A stretch of 15,849 nt of DNA from Halobacteriales archaeon QS_9_67_15 (GTDB lineage: Archaea > Halobacteriota > Halobacteria > Halobacteriales > Haloarculaceae): NCBI GenBank assembly GCA_003023165.1, contig PXSD01000042.1:1-15849 (forward strand). Reading direction: 5' to 3'. Positions 1 to 6,567 of this stretch are shown piece by piece. Numbering within the stretch: the stretch's first letter is position 1; each line of letters opens with the position of its first letter. The position numbers were made by a program, and so were the translations under genes. The notes beneath the pieces were generated by a model. The model was not told the origin of the DNA. It saw only the letters and a list, made by a program, of their open reading frames with translations, and made no database searches.

Positions 1-1601
1 GACTCGAAGGCTCCGGCGTCGAGCGTGCCCTGGGTCTTGGCGTGGTAGTGGAGCTCCTCGACGTGCTCGACGCGAGCGCGGTCGGCGGGGACGGGCAGGC
101 CCATGTGCGCGAGCGTCACCGTCAGCGCGACGAGGTCGAGGACGGAGGTCTTCCCGCCGCTGTTGACGCCAGTGAGCAGCGCGACGCCCTCGACCGCGTA
201 GTCGACCGAATCAACGTCCTCGAACGGTATGTCCAGAAGCGGGGAGCGGCCGCCCTCGATGGCGACGCCCCGGCCGCCGAGTTCGGGCATCGTGCAGTCG
301 TACTCACGGGCGAAGCGGGCGATGGCGAGTTCCACGTCGAGTTCGAGCGCCGCTTCGGCGAGCGCGCCGGCGTCCTCGCGGGCGTCGGCGAGGTCCGTCG
401 CCACTTCCCGTTTGAGTCGGGCGGCGCGGCGGTCGCGGGCGGTCGCGAGTTCCTCGCGGAGGCGCGAGACCACGTCCTCGTCGCGCTCGACGGGAAACGT
501 GGGCTGGTCGGGGAACGCCTGGCGGGCAACGTCGCCGTAGTCGTCGACGCCGAGCGCGTCGACGAGGTGGGTTCGGGCGTCTTCGACCGCCCCGGCGTAC
601 TCGTCGGCGAGTTCGCGCTGGAGCAGCGAGTCGACGCCCGCGCCCTGTTCGACCAGCGAGAGCAGGTCCGCGCCCTCGATGGTCACGTCGCGCTCTTCGA
701 TGGCCTGGCGGAGGCGGTCGTTGGCGAGGCTCTCGGCGGTCGAGACGGCGGCGTCGAGGTCGTCGACGGCGGTCTGGAGGCGCTGGAGGGCGTCGTCGTC
801 GGCGACGTTCCCCTGGTCGTCGATGCGAGCGAGCGCCGATTCGAGCGTGTCCAGGTCACAGGGCGGGTCGAGGTCGGCGACGCGGTGGACCTCGACGGCG
901 GCCCGGAGGCGGTTGCGGTTGTGGGCGAAAAACGAGAGAGTGCGTTCGGGGACGACGGTGACGGGGTCGTCGAGGGCGTCGGGTTCGACGCGGACATCGC
1001 CGTCGACTTCGACGCCGATGAAGGCGTCGTCGAGCGCGATGACGGTCGCGTAGCCGCGCGCGAGGTCCGCGAGGCCGCGGGCGTCGTCGACGATCTCGAC
1101 GCTGAGTTCGGGAAGTTCCGCCTGAGCGCGGGTGTAGGTCTCGGCGTCGGTCGTGGCGAGACAGCGGTCGCGGACGCGGACGTCCGGCGGCGCTTCGAGC
1201 GGTTCGACGCCGGCGAGCGCGCCCCGGGTTTCGTCGTCGGGGTCGCGGGCCATCGCGCGTTCGGCGTACTCGCGCGCCTCCTCGACGCGCGACCGGGAGG
1301 GAGAGGGGTAGAACGTCTCGAGGCGGCGCGTGGCGTAGCGGGTGACGGCGCGGTCGGCGACCAGTTCGAGGGCGTCGCGGTAGATCTCCTGGGCGCGCGA
1401 CGTCGCGGCGAACCCGCCGGGGTCGCCGTGTTGCTGGCGGATGGCAGCGCGGGCGATGCGCGCGGCCCGGCCGTCGCTGATACCCGGCGCGCGCGCCAGC
1501 GCGGACACGTCTCCCTCGCGGAGCGCGCGTTCGGGGTCGTCGAGCGCGGACAGCGCCTCGGCCGTCTTCTCGCCGACACCGGGGATCGTCTCGATGTCCA
1601 T
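1..1601 (-). CDS. HhH-MutS family DNA repair ATPase (MutS2/MutS5-like), 3' end outside window
   Basis: The frame is open from ATG at 1601 to the left edge: 533 codons, no stop. The N-terminus carries helix-hairpin-helix elements (IPGVGEKTAEAL near residue 5, and APGISDGRAARIA near 43), which usually bind DNA non-specifically. A long charged helical middle of the lever/clamp type follows. A Walker A loop, GVNSGGKTS, lies at residues 478-486, and GVNxGGKT-type loops are typical of MutS ATPases. Walker B and the dimer signature must lie beyond the edge. By family, this is a DNA mismatch or recombination-related ATPase rather than a classic MutS1, because no mismatch-recognition domain precedes the core. 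The exact substrate is unknown. The start is supported by a TATA-like ATTTTTC (minus strand, 1629-1635) about 27 nt upstream. The MITE at 1652-1771 lies just upstream of that box. Family call is confident; subgroup (MutS5 versus MutS2-like) is not. Confidence 0.85.
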   Translation of the reverse strand, partial: MDIETIPGVGEKTAEALSALDDPERALREGDVSALARAPGISDGRAARIARAAIRQQHGDPGGFAATSRAQEIYRDALELVADRAVTRYATRRLETFYPSPSRSRVEEAREYAERAMARDPDDETRGALAGVEPLEAPPDVRVRDRCLATTDAETYTRAQAELPELSVEIVDDARGLADLARGYATVIALDDAFIGVEVDGDVRVEPDALDDPVTVVPERTLSFFAHNRNRLRAAVEVHRVADLDPPCDLDTLESALARIDDQGNVADDDALQRLQTAVDDLDAAVSTAESLANDRLRQAIEERDVTIEGADLLSLVEQGAGVDSLLQRELADEYAGAVEDARTHLVDALGVDDYGDVARQAFPDQPTFPVERDEDVVSRLREELATARDRRAARLKREVATDLADAREDAGALAEAALELDVELAIARFAREYDCTMPELGGRGVAIEGGRSPLLDIPFEDVDSVDYAVEGVALLTGVNSGGKTSVLDLVALTVTLAHMGLPVPADRARVEHVEELHYHAKTQGTLDAGAFE

Positions 1602-1628
1602 CTACCGGTTCCATTCGCACCGGTGGAG

Positions 1629-1635
1629 AAAAATC
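1629..1635 (-). promoter_or_regulatory. TATA-like box of the MutS-family gene
   Basis: ATTTTTC on the minus strand lies about 27 nt before the ATG at 1601, the spacing expected for a leaderless haloarchaeal transcript. The MITE begins 17 nt further upstream, so only the promoter's distal flank was replaced by the insertion. Confidence 0.45.
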
Positions 1636-1643
1636 CCGTGCCT

Positions 1644-1651
1644 GCTCGGAC
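1644..1651. repeat. Left copy of 8-bp target-site duplication (GCTCGGAC)
   Basis: GCTCGGAC directly abuts the left inverted repeat of the 120-bp element. An identical copy abuts the right one at 1772-1779. Confidence 0.7.
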
Positions 1652-1771
1652 GGTAGTGTTCAAATAAGCAGTTTCCAGTAATAGATGGAGGGTGAACAAC
1701 GGAAAGCCCTCGGCAGTCTCGGCTTCTGCTCGCGGGCCGTCCACTCCTGAATGGCTTATCTGAACACCGCC
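1652..1771. mobile_element. MITE-like element, 120 bp, IS6-like ends, 8-bp target duplication
   Basis: The ends are inverted repeats of 18 bp with three mismatches: left GGTAGTGTTCAAATAAGC (1652-1669), right end in reverse complement GGCGGTGTTCAGATAAGC (1754-1771). GCTCGGAC flanks the element directly on both sides (1644-1651 and 1772-1779), as expected for an 8-bp target-site duplication. The inside (about 84 bp) has room for no transposase. IS6-family ends typically start with GG and carry a TGTTnnAA-type core, and the family makes 8-bp duplications, so an IS6-family parent is the best guess; other families with 8-bp duplications (for example ISH1-type IS5) remain possible. The element separates the divergent MutS-family and larE genes, close to both promoters. 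Confidence 0.75.
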
Positions 1772-1779
1772 GCTCGGAC
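1772..1779. repeat. Right copy of 8-bp target-site duplication (GCTCGGAC)
   Basis: Identical to 1644-1651 and directly adjacent to the right inverted repeat. The perfect match suggests a fairly recent insertion. Confidence 0.7.
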
Positions 1780-1855
1780 CGCGGTGAGTCCGGGAACACG
1801 AACGGGACGGTCACACCCGAACCCGTTCGGAGCACGCCAGCGGTCGAACAACGGG

Positions 1856-1862
1856 CTTTTGA
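1856..1862 (+). promoter_or_regulatory. TATA-like box of larE
   Basis: CTTTTGA sits 24-30 nt before the ATG at 1886. This supports the internal start over the in-frame ATG at 1751, which lies inside the MITE. Confidence 0.45.
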
Positions 1863-1885
1863 CCGCTCGCGTCGAATCGCCGTCG

Positions 1886-2803
1886 ATGAGCACTTCGGTC
1901 GCCGACAAACTCGACGCCGCGCGCGCCGACCTGGCCGACCGCGACGGCGTCCTCGTCGCCTTCTCCGGCGGTGTGGACTCCAGCGCCGTCGCCGCCATCG
2001 CCCACGACGCGCTGGGCGACGACGCCGTCGCCTGCACGGCGAAGAGCGAGACCCTCCCCGCCGCGGAGCTGGACGACGCCCGTCGCGTCGCCGACGAGAT
2101 CGGCATCCGACACGAGACCGCCGAGTTCTCCGAACTCGAAAGTGAAGAATTCGTCGAGAACGACGACGACCGCTGTTATCACTGCCGGACGATGCGGCTG
2201 AGCGCGATGTTCGACCGCGCCAAGGAACTCGGCGTCGACGTCGTCTGCGACGGCACGAACGCCTCCGACCCCGGCGAGGGCCACCGCCCCGGCCTCCGCG
2301 CCGTCGAGGAACTCGACGCCTACTCCCCGTTGCTCGAACACGGGATCGCCAAGTCGGAAGTCCGCGAGATCGCCGACGAGTACGGTCTCTCCGTCGCCGA
2401 CAAACCCTCGATGGCCTGTCTCTCCTCTCGTATCCCGACGGGTCTCGAAGTGACCGAGGAACGCCTCTCCCGCATCGAGCAGGCCGAGACCGTCCTGCGG
2501 ACCTGGGGTTTCCAGCAGTTCCGCGTGCGCGACCACGACGGCATCGCCCGCATCGAGGTCGGCGCGGACGAACTCGAGGACGCCCTCGACCCCGACTTCG
2601 TCGCCGCCGCACAGCAACACATCGGCGACCTGGGCTTCGAGCACGTCACTCTCGACCTGGAGGGGTACCGCACGGGCAGTGTCAGCCCGGCGGACGACGC
2701 GGACGGCGAAAGTGGAGCAGTTGGCGGCCAGGACGACGGCGACGACGAACCGCTCGTCGAAGACGTGTTCGCGGCCGACTACCCGACCAGCGACGGAGTC
2801 TGA
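1886..2803 (+). CDS. larE: LarE-type ATP-dependent sulfur transferase
   Basis: This is a 305-aa PP-loop protein. The pyrophosphatase loop SGGVDSS is at residues 27-33, the CYHC pair at C97/C100, DGTN at 122-125, and the LarE signature ACLSSRIPTG holds C178. LarE activates its substrate with ATP and inserts sulfur into pyridinium dicarboxylate on the way to the nickel-pincer cofactor of lactate racemase-type enzymes. One-cysteine LarEs sacrifice their own sulfur; proteins with three conserved cysteines, as here (C97, C100, C178), are known to carry a [4Fe-4S] cluster, so a catalytic version is inferred. About 40 acidic residues follow the core at the C-terminus. No larB, larC or racemase is nearby, so a role in another thiolation is possible. 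The start at 1886 is chosen because the longer frame begins inside the MITE and its extra 45 residues look non-coding. Confidence 0.9.
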   Translation: MSTSVADKLDAARADLADRDGVLVAFSGGVDSSAVAAIAHDALGDDAVACTAKSETLPAAELDDARRVADEIGIRHETAEFSELESEEFVENDDDRCYHCRTMRLSAMFDRAKELGVDVVCDGTNASDPGEGHRPGLRAVEELDAYSPLLEHGIAKSEVREIADEYGLSVADKPSMACLSSRIPTGLEVTEERLSRIEQAETVLRTWGFQQFRVRDHDGIARIEVGADELEDALDPDFVAAAQQHIGDLGFEHVTLDLEGYRTGSVSPADDADGESGAVGGQDDGDDEPLVEDVFAADYPTSDGV

Positions 2804-2876
2804 CGCCCGGGTTCTGTTCTTGCAGAGAGGCGCGTGGGTCGAGAGCCGGACGGACGAATCGAAGTAGACGACATCG

Positions 2877-2882
2877 TTTTGG
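2877..2882 (+). promoter_or_regulatory. TATA-like box of the 69-aa gene
   Basis: TTTTGG lies about 27 nt before ATG 2906, fitting a leaderless start there rather than at 2834. Confidence 0.4.
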
Positions 2883-2905
2883 TCCGCCAGGACCACCCCG
2901 GAGAC

Positions 2906-3115
2906 ATGGTCGTCTCCAGCGAACCGATCTGGGGAGAGCTGGTCGAGGACTTCACCCGCGAGTATCAGAACGCCGTCGTGTACGCGGACATGGACCGGGA
3001 GACGGTCCTCCACGAGGGAGCGGTCCGCCTCCTCGCGAACGGGTGGGTCGAACTCCCGACGGGTCGCCTGCTGTCTCCGGACGCGGTCCACCACATCGAT
3101 ACCCAGACAGAATAA
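2906..3115 (+). CDS. Small conserved-looking protein of unknown function
   Basis: This frame encodes 69 residues starting MVVSSEPIWGELV. I do not recognise the family. The protein is acidic and has haloarchaeal third-position G+C. It reads as a compact mixed alpha/beta domain: a helix near residues 7-18 (WGELVEDFTREY), then several short strands (NAVVYADM, AVRLLANGWVELP). There are no cysteines, signal peptide or membrane segment. A longer in-frame start at 2834 would add 24 residues, but a TATA-like TTTTGG at 2877-2882 sits inside that extension and favours 2906. The gene follows larE by about 100 nt on the same strand and is convergent with the radical SAM gene, 61 nt away. A separate promoter suggests it is not simply a larE operon member. 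Confidence 0.65.
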   Translation: MVVSSEPIWGELVEDFTREYQNAVVYADMDRETVLHEGAVRLLANGWVELPTGRLLSPDAVHHIDTQTE

Positions 3116-3176
3116 GTCGCGTACTGACTCGCTACGCGACAGCGTACTACCGTGGGGCTGAAATCCTTAGACAGAA

Positions 3177-4214
3177 TCAGTCACCCGCCGCCTGCTGGCC
3201 ACCGTCACCACTGCTCCCACCGGACAGCGGCGTCCGCTCGACGACCGTTCCGTCGTAGGTCGGGTACTGCTCGACGATCTCCCCTTCGGGAAGGTCGCCT
3301 TCTTCGACCATTTCTTCGAGGAGCCACCAGGCCACCTCGACGTGGTTCGTCTTCTCGGTGTAGTACTCATCGGGGACGCCCAGCGTCTTCAGACGCTCGG
3401 GGTCGGCGCTGGTCTTCCCGTAGACGAGCGTCCCGTCGTCGGTTATCTCGTCGAAGGGCCGCCGGAGCGAGCGCGCCATCCGCTTGAGTCGACGGCGGTG
3501 CTGAGCGGCGTCCTTGAAGACGCTCGTACAGAAGTACACCTTCTCGTGGTCGCCCATCTGGGCCAATATCTCCTCGCGCGGACTGTCGACGGCGCTCATG
3601 TGCTCGTCGCGCAGCTCGAAGCCCGCCTCCTGCATCCGGCGGTAGTTCCCGTCGGACATCTCGAACTCGTTGATGTTACAGAACTCCGCCGCGCCCTCGT
3701 CGAGGAAGTCGATGAACTCCTGTTCCGGGCGGATACCGGGGATCTCGAAGGCGGGCGTCAGTCCCTCCTCGCGAGCGATGGAGAGGATCTCCTCCCACTC
3801 GGTGCCGTGGAGGTCGCCCCACTGCTCGTAGGGCGGGTGGAACCGGATCTCGTCGAGACCGGCCTCGCTCAGGCGGCGCATGTTCTCGCGGCCGCCGGTG
3901 ATACCGGTGTAGAGGTGCGTGTGGAAGTCCTCGCCGTACTCGTCTTTCAGCAGGGAGAGATAGCGCGTCGTGCGGCCCATCGCCTCCTGCGGTTCGCCGC
4001 CGGTGATCGAAGCGCCGAGCGCGTCCATGCGCTCGGCCTCTTCGAGGACGTCCCGGTCGGACTCGACGGGGCGTTCGTTGGCGTAGACCTGCTCGACGTT
4101 CTTGCGGTTCTCGCCGAGGGGACAGTAGAAGCAGTCGCGCTGGTCGCAGTAGCCGTAGACGAACAGCCCCAGCTTGCCGCCTTTGGCGCACTGCTCGCAG
4201 CCCTCGGATATCAT
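3177..4214 (-). CDS. Radical SAM protein, COG2108-like, with CX4CX2C cluster motif
   Basis: The protein has 345 aa. An N-terminal CEQC pair (C6, C9) and GGK are followed by C23-x4-C28-x2-C31 (YCDQRDCFYCPLG), then TGGEP at 71-75, the SAM-binding glycine motif. This arrangement, an early CxxC before a Cys-rich FYCPL motif and a downstream YANERPV, resembles the archaeal COG2108 radical SAM proteins once described as related to pyruvate formate-lyase activating enzyme. The usual spacing is CX3CX2C; here one extra residue separates the first two cysteines. No substrate is known for this family. The last 30 or so residues are Gly/Ser-rich and look disordered. A minus-strand CTTTTCC at 4239-4245 is about 27 nt before the ATG and supports the start. 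It diverges from an MFS transporter, with no obvious partner enzyme. Confidence 0.85.
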   Translation of the reverse strand: MISEGCEQCAKGGKLGLFVYGYCDQRDCFYCPLGENRKNVEQVYANERPVESDRDVLEEAERMDALGASITGGEPQEAMGRTTRYLSLLKDEYGEDFHTHLYTGITGGRENMRRLSEAGLDEIRFHPPYEQWGDLHGTEWEEILSIAREEGLTPAFEIPGIRPEQEFIDFLDEGAAEFCNINEFEMSDGNYRRMQEAGFELRDEHMSAVDSPREEILAQMGDHEKVYFCTSVFKDAAQHRRRLKRMARSLRRPFDEITDDGTLVYGKTSADPERLKTLGVPDEYYTEKTNHVEVAWWLLEEMVEEGDLPEGEIVEQYPTYDGTVVERTPLSGGSSGDGGQQAAGD

Positions 4215-4238
4215 CGATATTCCCTATCCATCCAAGCG

Positions 4239-4245
4239 GGAAAAG
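4239..4245 (-). promoter_or_regulatory. TATA-like box of the radical SAM gene
   Basis: CTTTTCC on the minus strand is centred about 27 nt upstream of the ATG at 4214, typical of a leaderless haloarchaeal promoter. Confidence 0.4.
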
Positions 4246-4406
4246 TCGTGCGTTCCCGCGTCGGAGTGTGAGCGGGTCACAGGCGACGAGAGCCCAGCCG
4301 GCAGTCCCGGCACTGACATAAACGAGGAATCTATTTGCCGGTCCGTCCGTTGTTCCTCCCTACGTGAGTCGAACCGCGTCGCGCGACGGACCGGGGACGG
4401 GTGGAC

Positions 4407-4410
4407 GGAG
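4407..4410 (+). promoter_or_regulatory. Shine-Dalgarno deciding the MFS start
   Basis: GGAG lies 5 nt upstream of ATG 4416 and favours it over GTG 4401. Most other starts in this window have no such site and appear leaderless. Confidence 0.45.
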
Positions 4411-4415
4411 CGCCG

Positions 4416-5594
4416 ATGGCTGACTCGGGCGGGCGCGAGCGACTGCTGTGGACGGTCGCCATCTTCGCGTTCGTGACGACCGAAGCCGTGGGGTTCCAGC
4501 TACGGGGCGCGCTCCTCCCCAGTATCGAGCGGACGTTCGCGGTCTCGCAGGCGCTCCTCGGACTCGTCGCGACGGCGGGAACGCTGGGCTTCGTCGTCTC
4601 GGCGTTCGTCGTCGGGATGGTCGCCGGTCGGATCGACATCCACAGAGCCCTGTTGGCGAGCGCCGGCGTCGTCGCCGTCGCGGCCTTTCTCACCGGGCTC
4701 GCGCCGGTCTTCCCGGTTTTCCTCGCGGCCCTGTTCGTTCGCGGGGTCGCGACGGGCCCCTTCCGCGCGCTCGACCGCGCGGTGCTGGGCCACCTCTACC
4801 CCGAGGGGCGGGCGCGGGTCTTCAACCGCTACGCGCTGGTCTGGGCGGTCGGCGCGGCCTCCGGGCCGATCGTCGTCACGCTGGCGCTCGCCGCCGGGAA
4901 CTGGCGGTTCGCCTACGCGCTCGTCGGCGTCGGCTTCGTCGTCTCGACGGCTCTGCTCGTCCGCCTCGACCTCCCGGCGTCGGTCCGGACGGAGCGAGAA
5001 CTCACGCTCCCGGAGCTGCGGACCGTCGTCCGTAAGCCCGCCGTGGCCGGGATGACGGGCGTGCTCGTCCTCAACGGCGGTATCGAGGGCACGCTGTTCA
5101 CGTGGCTCCCCTACTTCGCCGGCCAGCAGCTCCCGGCGGTGTCCGCGAACCTCGTCCTCTCTACCTTCCTCGCGGCGTACGTCCCCGGTCGATTGACTTA
5201 CAGCTACCTCACCGACCGCACGGGGCGGACCCTCGACCTCGTGCTCGTGACCGCGACGCTCGCACTGCCGATCCTGTTCGCGACGGTCTTTCTAGTGTCC
5301 GGGCGCGAGCTGTTCGTGGCCGTCTTCGCGCTCGGGGTCGTCGTCTCTGCGACGTTTCCGACGCTCTCGGCGTTCGGGATGAACGCCGCCCCGGAGTTCA
5401 GCGGCCCCGTCAACGCCATCGCGACCGCGGCGGGGTACGTCGGCATCGCGCTCGTCCCGCCGCTGGTCGGCGCGCTCGCCGAGCGGGTCGGGCTCGAACT
5501 GGCACTCGGCGTGCTCCCGCTCCTGCTCGCCGGGATGATCGTCGTCGGGAGCGTGACCCGCGTGTACCAAGTCCGGTTCGGGGGACCGACCTGA
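4416..5594 (+). CDS. Major facilitator superfamily transporter
   Basis: This is a 392-aa protein with about 12 hydrophobic segments in two halves joined by a charged loop near residues 175-205. The loop after the second helix (GMVAGRIDIHR, about 67-77) and its counterpart in the second half (YLTDRTGRTLD, about 254-264) match the MFS motif A pattern. No signal peptide is needed. It is likely a proton-coupled exporter or uptake carrier in the cell membrane; the substrate cannot be read from sequence. ATG 4416 is chosen because GGAG (4407-4410) lies 5 nt before it, an unusually good Shine-Dalgarno match. An in-frame GTG at 4401 would add five residues. A possible TATA box CTATTTG (4331-4337) implies a leader of roughly 50-60 nt, consistent with Shine-Dalgarno use. 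Confidence 0.85.
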   Translation: MADSGGRERLLWTVAIFAFVTTEAVGFQLRGALLPSIERTFAVSQALLGLVATAGTLGFVVSAFVVGMVAGRIDIHRALLASAGVVAVAAFLTGLAPVFPVFLAALFVRGVATGPFRALDRAVLGHLYPEGRARVFNRYALVWAVGAASGPIVVTLALAAGNWRFAYALVGVGFVVSTALLVRLDLPASVRTERELTLPELRTVVRKPAVAGMTGVLVLNGGIEGTLFTWLPYFAGQQLPAVSANLVLSTFLAAYVPGRLTYSYLTDRTGRTLDLVLVTATLALPILFATVFLVSGRELFVAVFALGVVVSATFPTLSAFGMNAAPEFSGPVNAIATAAGYVGIALVPPLVGALAERVGLELALGVLPLLLAGMIVVGSVTRVYQVRFGGPT

Positions 5595-5633
5595 CCGGCG
5601 AGCTTCAAATCGCCGTTTGATCGTTTACCACGG

Positions 5634-5640
5634 TCTTTTG
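5634..5640 (+). promoter_or_regulatory. TATA-like box of the broken lipoprotein gene
   Basis: TCTTTTG is about 27 nt before ATG 5663. Its intact spacing marks that ATG as the original start of the now frameshifted gene. Confidence 0.45.
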
Positions 5641-5662
5641 GGGTGTCATCGAAGGCCGTGGT

Positions 5663-6098
5663 ATGCCGACCGAACCAGGCGGTGGCTGCTCCGGGCGGCC
5701 GCCGCCTCGACCGCGACCGTCCTGGCGGGCTGTCGCGCCGACGAGAAACGGACCGACCCGAGAACTGCGGCCAGTGAACCGGAATCGAGCGACTGGACGC
5801 CGCAGTCGGCGACCCCCTGTCCGGACACGCCGACCTCCTGAAGAACTGGATGGTCGACGAACGCGAGAGCGAGGCCGAAACCCCGGCCATCGACGACGGC
5901 ATCGATATGGCACCGCCGGAGGCACAACTGGGCGAGTGGGAACAGCAGTCCGAACCGCTGACCGTGGGCGACAGCTACGAGCAGCGGATTCGGGCGTTTC
6001 GCGAGCACTTCGAGTCGGAAACCGAGGCCATCGGCGACGAGACGCTCTCTCAGGAGGGCGAGACGATGGCGACGATTCTGGAGAAAGGCGCGGACTGA
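5663..6098 (+). pseudogene. Frameshifted Tat-type lipoprotein gene
   Basis: No single frame encodes a sensible protein, but three pieces join well. ATG 5663 (MPTE) has a well-placed TATA-like box. From about 5677 another frame reads RRWLLRAAAASTATVLAGC, a twin-arginine signal with an LAGC lipobox, continuing to about 5790 and stopping at 5839-5841. The third frame takes over near 5784 (IERLDAAVGDPLSGHADLL) and runs to the stop at 6096-6098 through an acidic domain ending in TILEKGAD. Two indels, one within codons 4-6 and one around 5775-5790, would explain this. Restored, it would be a roughly 145-aa secreted, lipid-anchored protein; I do not recognise the mature domain. ATG 5850 could still express the last 82 residues as a cytoplasmic fragment. 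Sequencing error is an alternative explanation, though two errors in one short gene is less likely. Confidence 0.6.
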
Positions 6099-6567
6099 AA
6101 TCGAGCAATTAGCGAACTGCGGTGGCGTGCGCAGTCGAGCGTTTCATCGCGAGACGGCGTCGCGCGAGGGATGAGAAGCGCAACGGAGTGAGCATCGCAA
6201 TCGGCTGGGGAGGTGTGTGGCGGTCTGCGGTGCAATGCGGAGCAGTGCGGTCCTGGTGGATTCAAAGGGCGAGAGACGGTCGCGCGGTTTGCGTGACCAC
6301 TATCCGAGCGACCGCAGGGAGCGAGGATATGTCGCACAAACCGCGCGAGCGGGTCGAGGGCTTTGAGCGATAGTTACCGTCTCTGGGAGAGTCTTCTCGT
6401 AGTGATCGAGCCGAAACGTCTCGACCGTCTCCGTCGCCTGCGGTCGCCAACCCTCCACCGACGGACACACCGAATCGACAGAAACCGGCTGTTCGACCAC
6501 CATTCCGGACACCACACTCACGCAGAGCCCCGAAGACTGATACAGGGCGGCGGCCTACGCTCGAACG
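6099..6567. other. 469-bp intergenic region without a convincing gene
   Basis: Short open frames on both strands here are arginine/serine-rich and lack promoters, so I call no gene. The left half has GATG/CATC around an AACGGAGTGAG motif (6170-6196) and three spaced TGCGG repeats (about 6226-6250). The right half holds the long hairpin at 6262-6366. The last 30 nt contain a weak TATA-like TGATAC (6538-6543) for the next gene. Confidence 0.5.
6262..6366. repeat. Long intergenic inverted repeat (hairpin), about 105 bp
   Basis: CGCGCGGTTTG (6281-6291) is perfectly complementary to CAAACCGCGCG (6337-6347). Inside, CACTATCC/GGATATG extends an imperfect stem around a purine-rich loop. Outside, TCAAAG (6262-6267) pairs with CTTTGA (6361-6366) and GGCGA/TCGAG continues with bulges. 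The whole can fold as one long arm. It may be a structured RNA, a palindromic repeat element or a processing site; there is no coding frame or target duplication I can see. Confidence 0.55.

Noticed and set aside
42..1667. A 541-aa plus-strand open frame
   Set aside because: It is antisense to the MutS-family gene, whose frame contains HhH motifs and Walker A. Long stop-free antisense frames are common in high-G+C haloarchaeal DNA.
1751..1885. Extended larE start
   Set aside because: The ATG lies inside the MITE and the extra residues are not LarE-like.
5663..6112. A single 149-aa open frame from ATG 5663
   Set aside because: After the first codons it is Arg/Pro/Gly-rich antisense-like sequence; the Tat leader and the acidic domain are in other frames.
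6122..6373. 83-aa plus-strand frame in the 469-bp spacer
   Set aside because: Its composition is not haloarchaeal (basic, Trp/Arg/Cys-rich), it has no promoter, and it covers the long hairpin.
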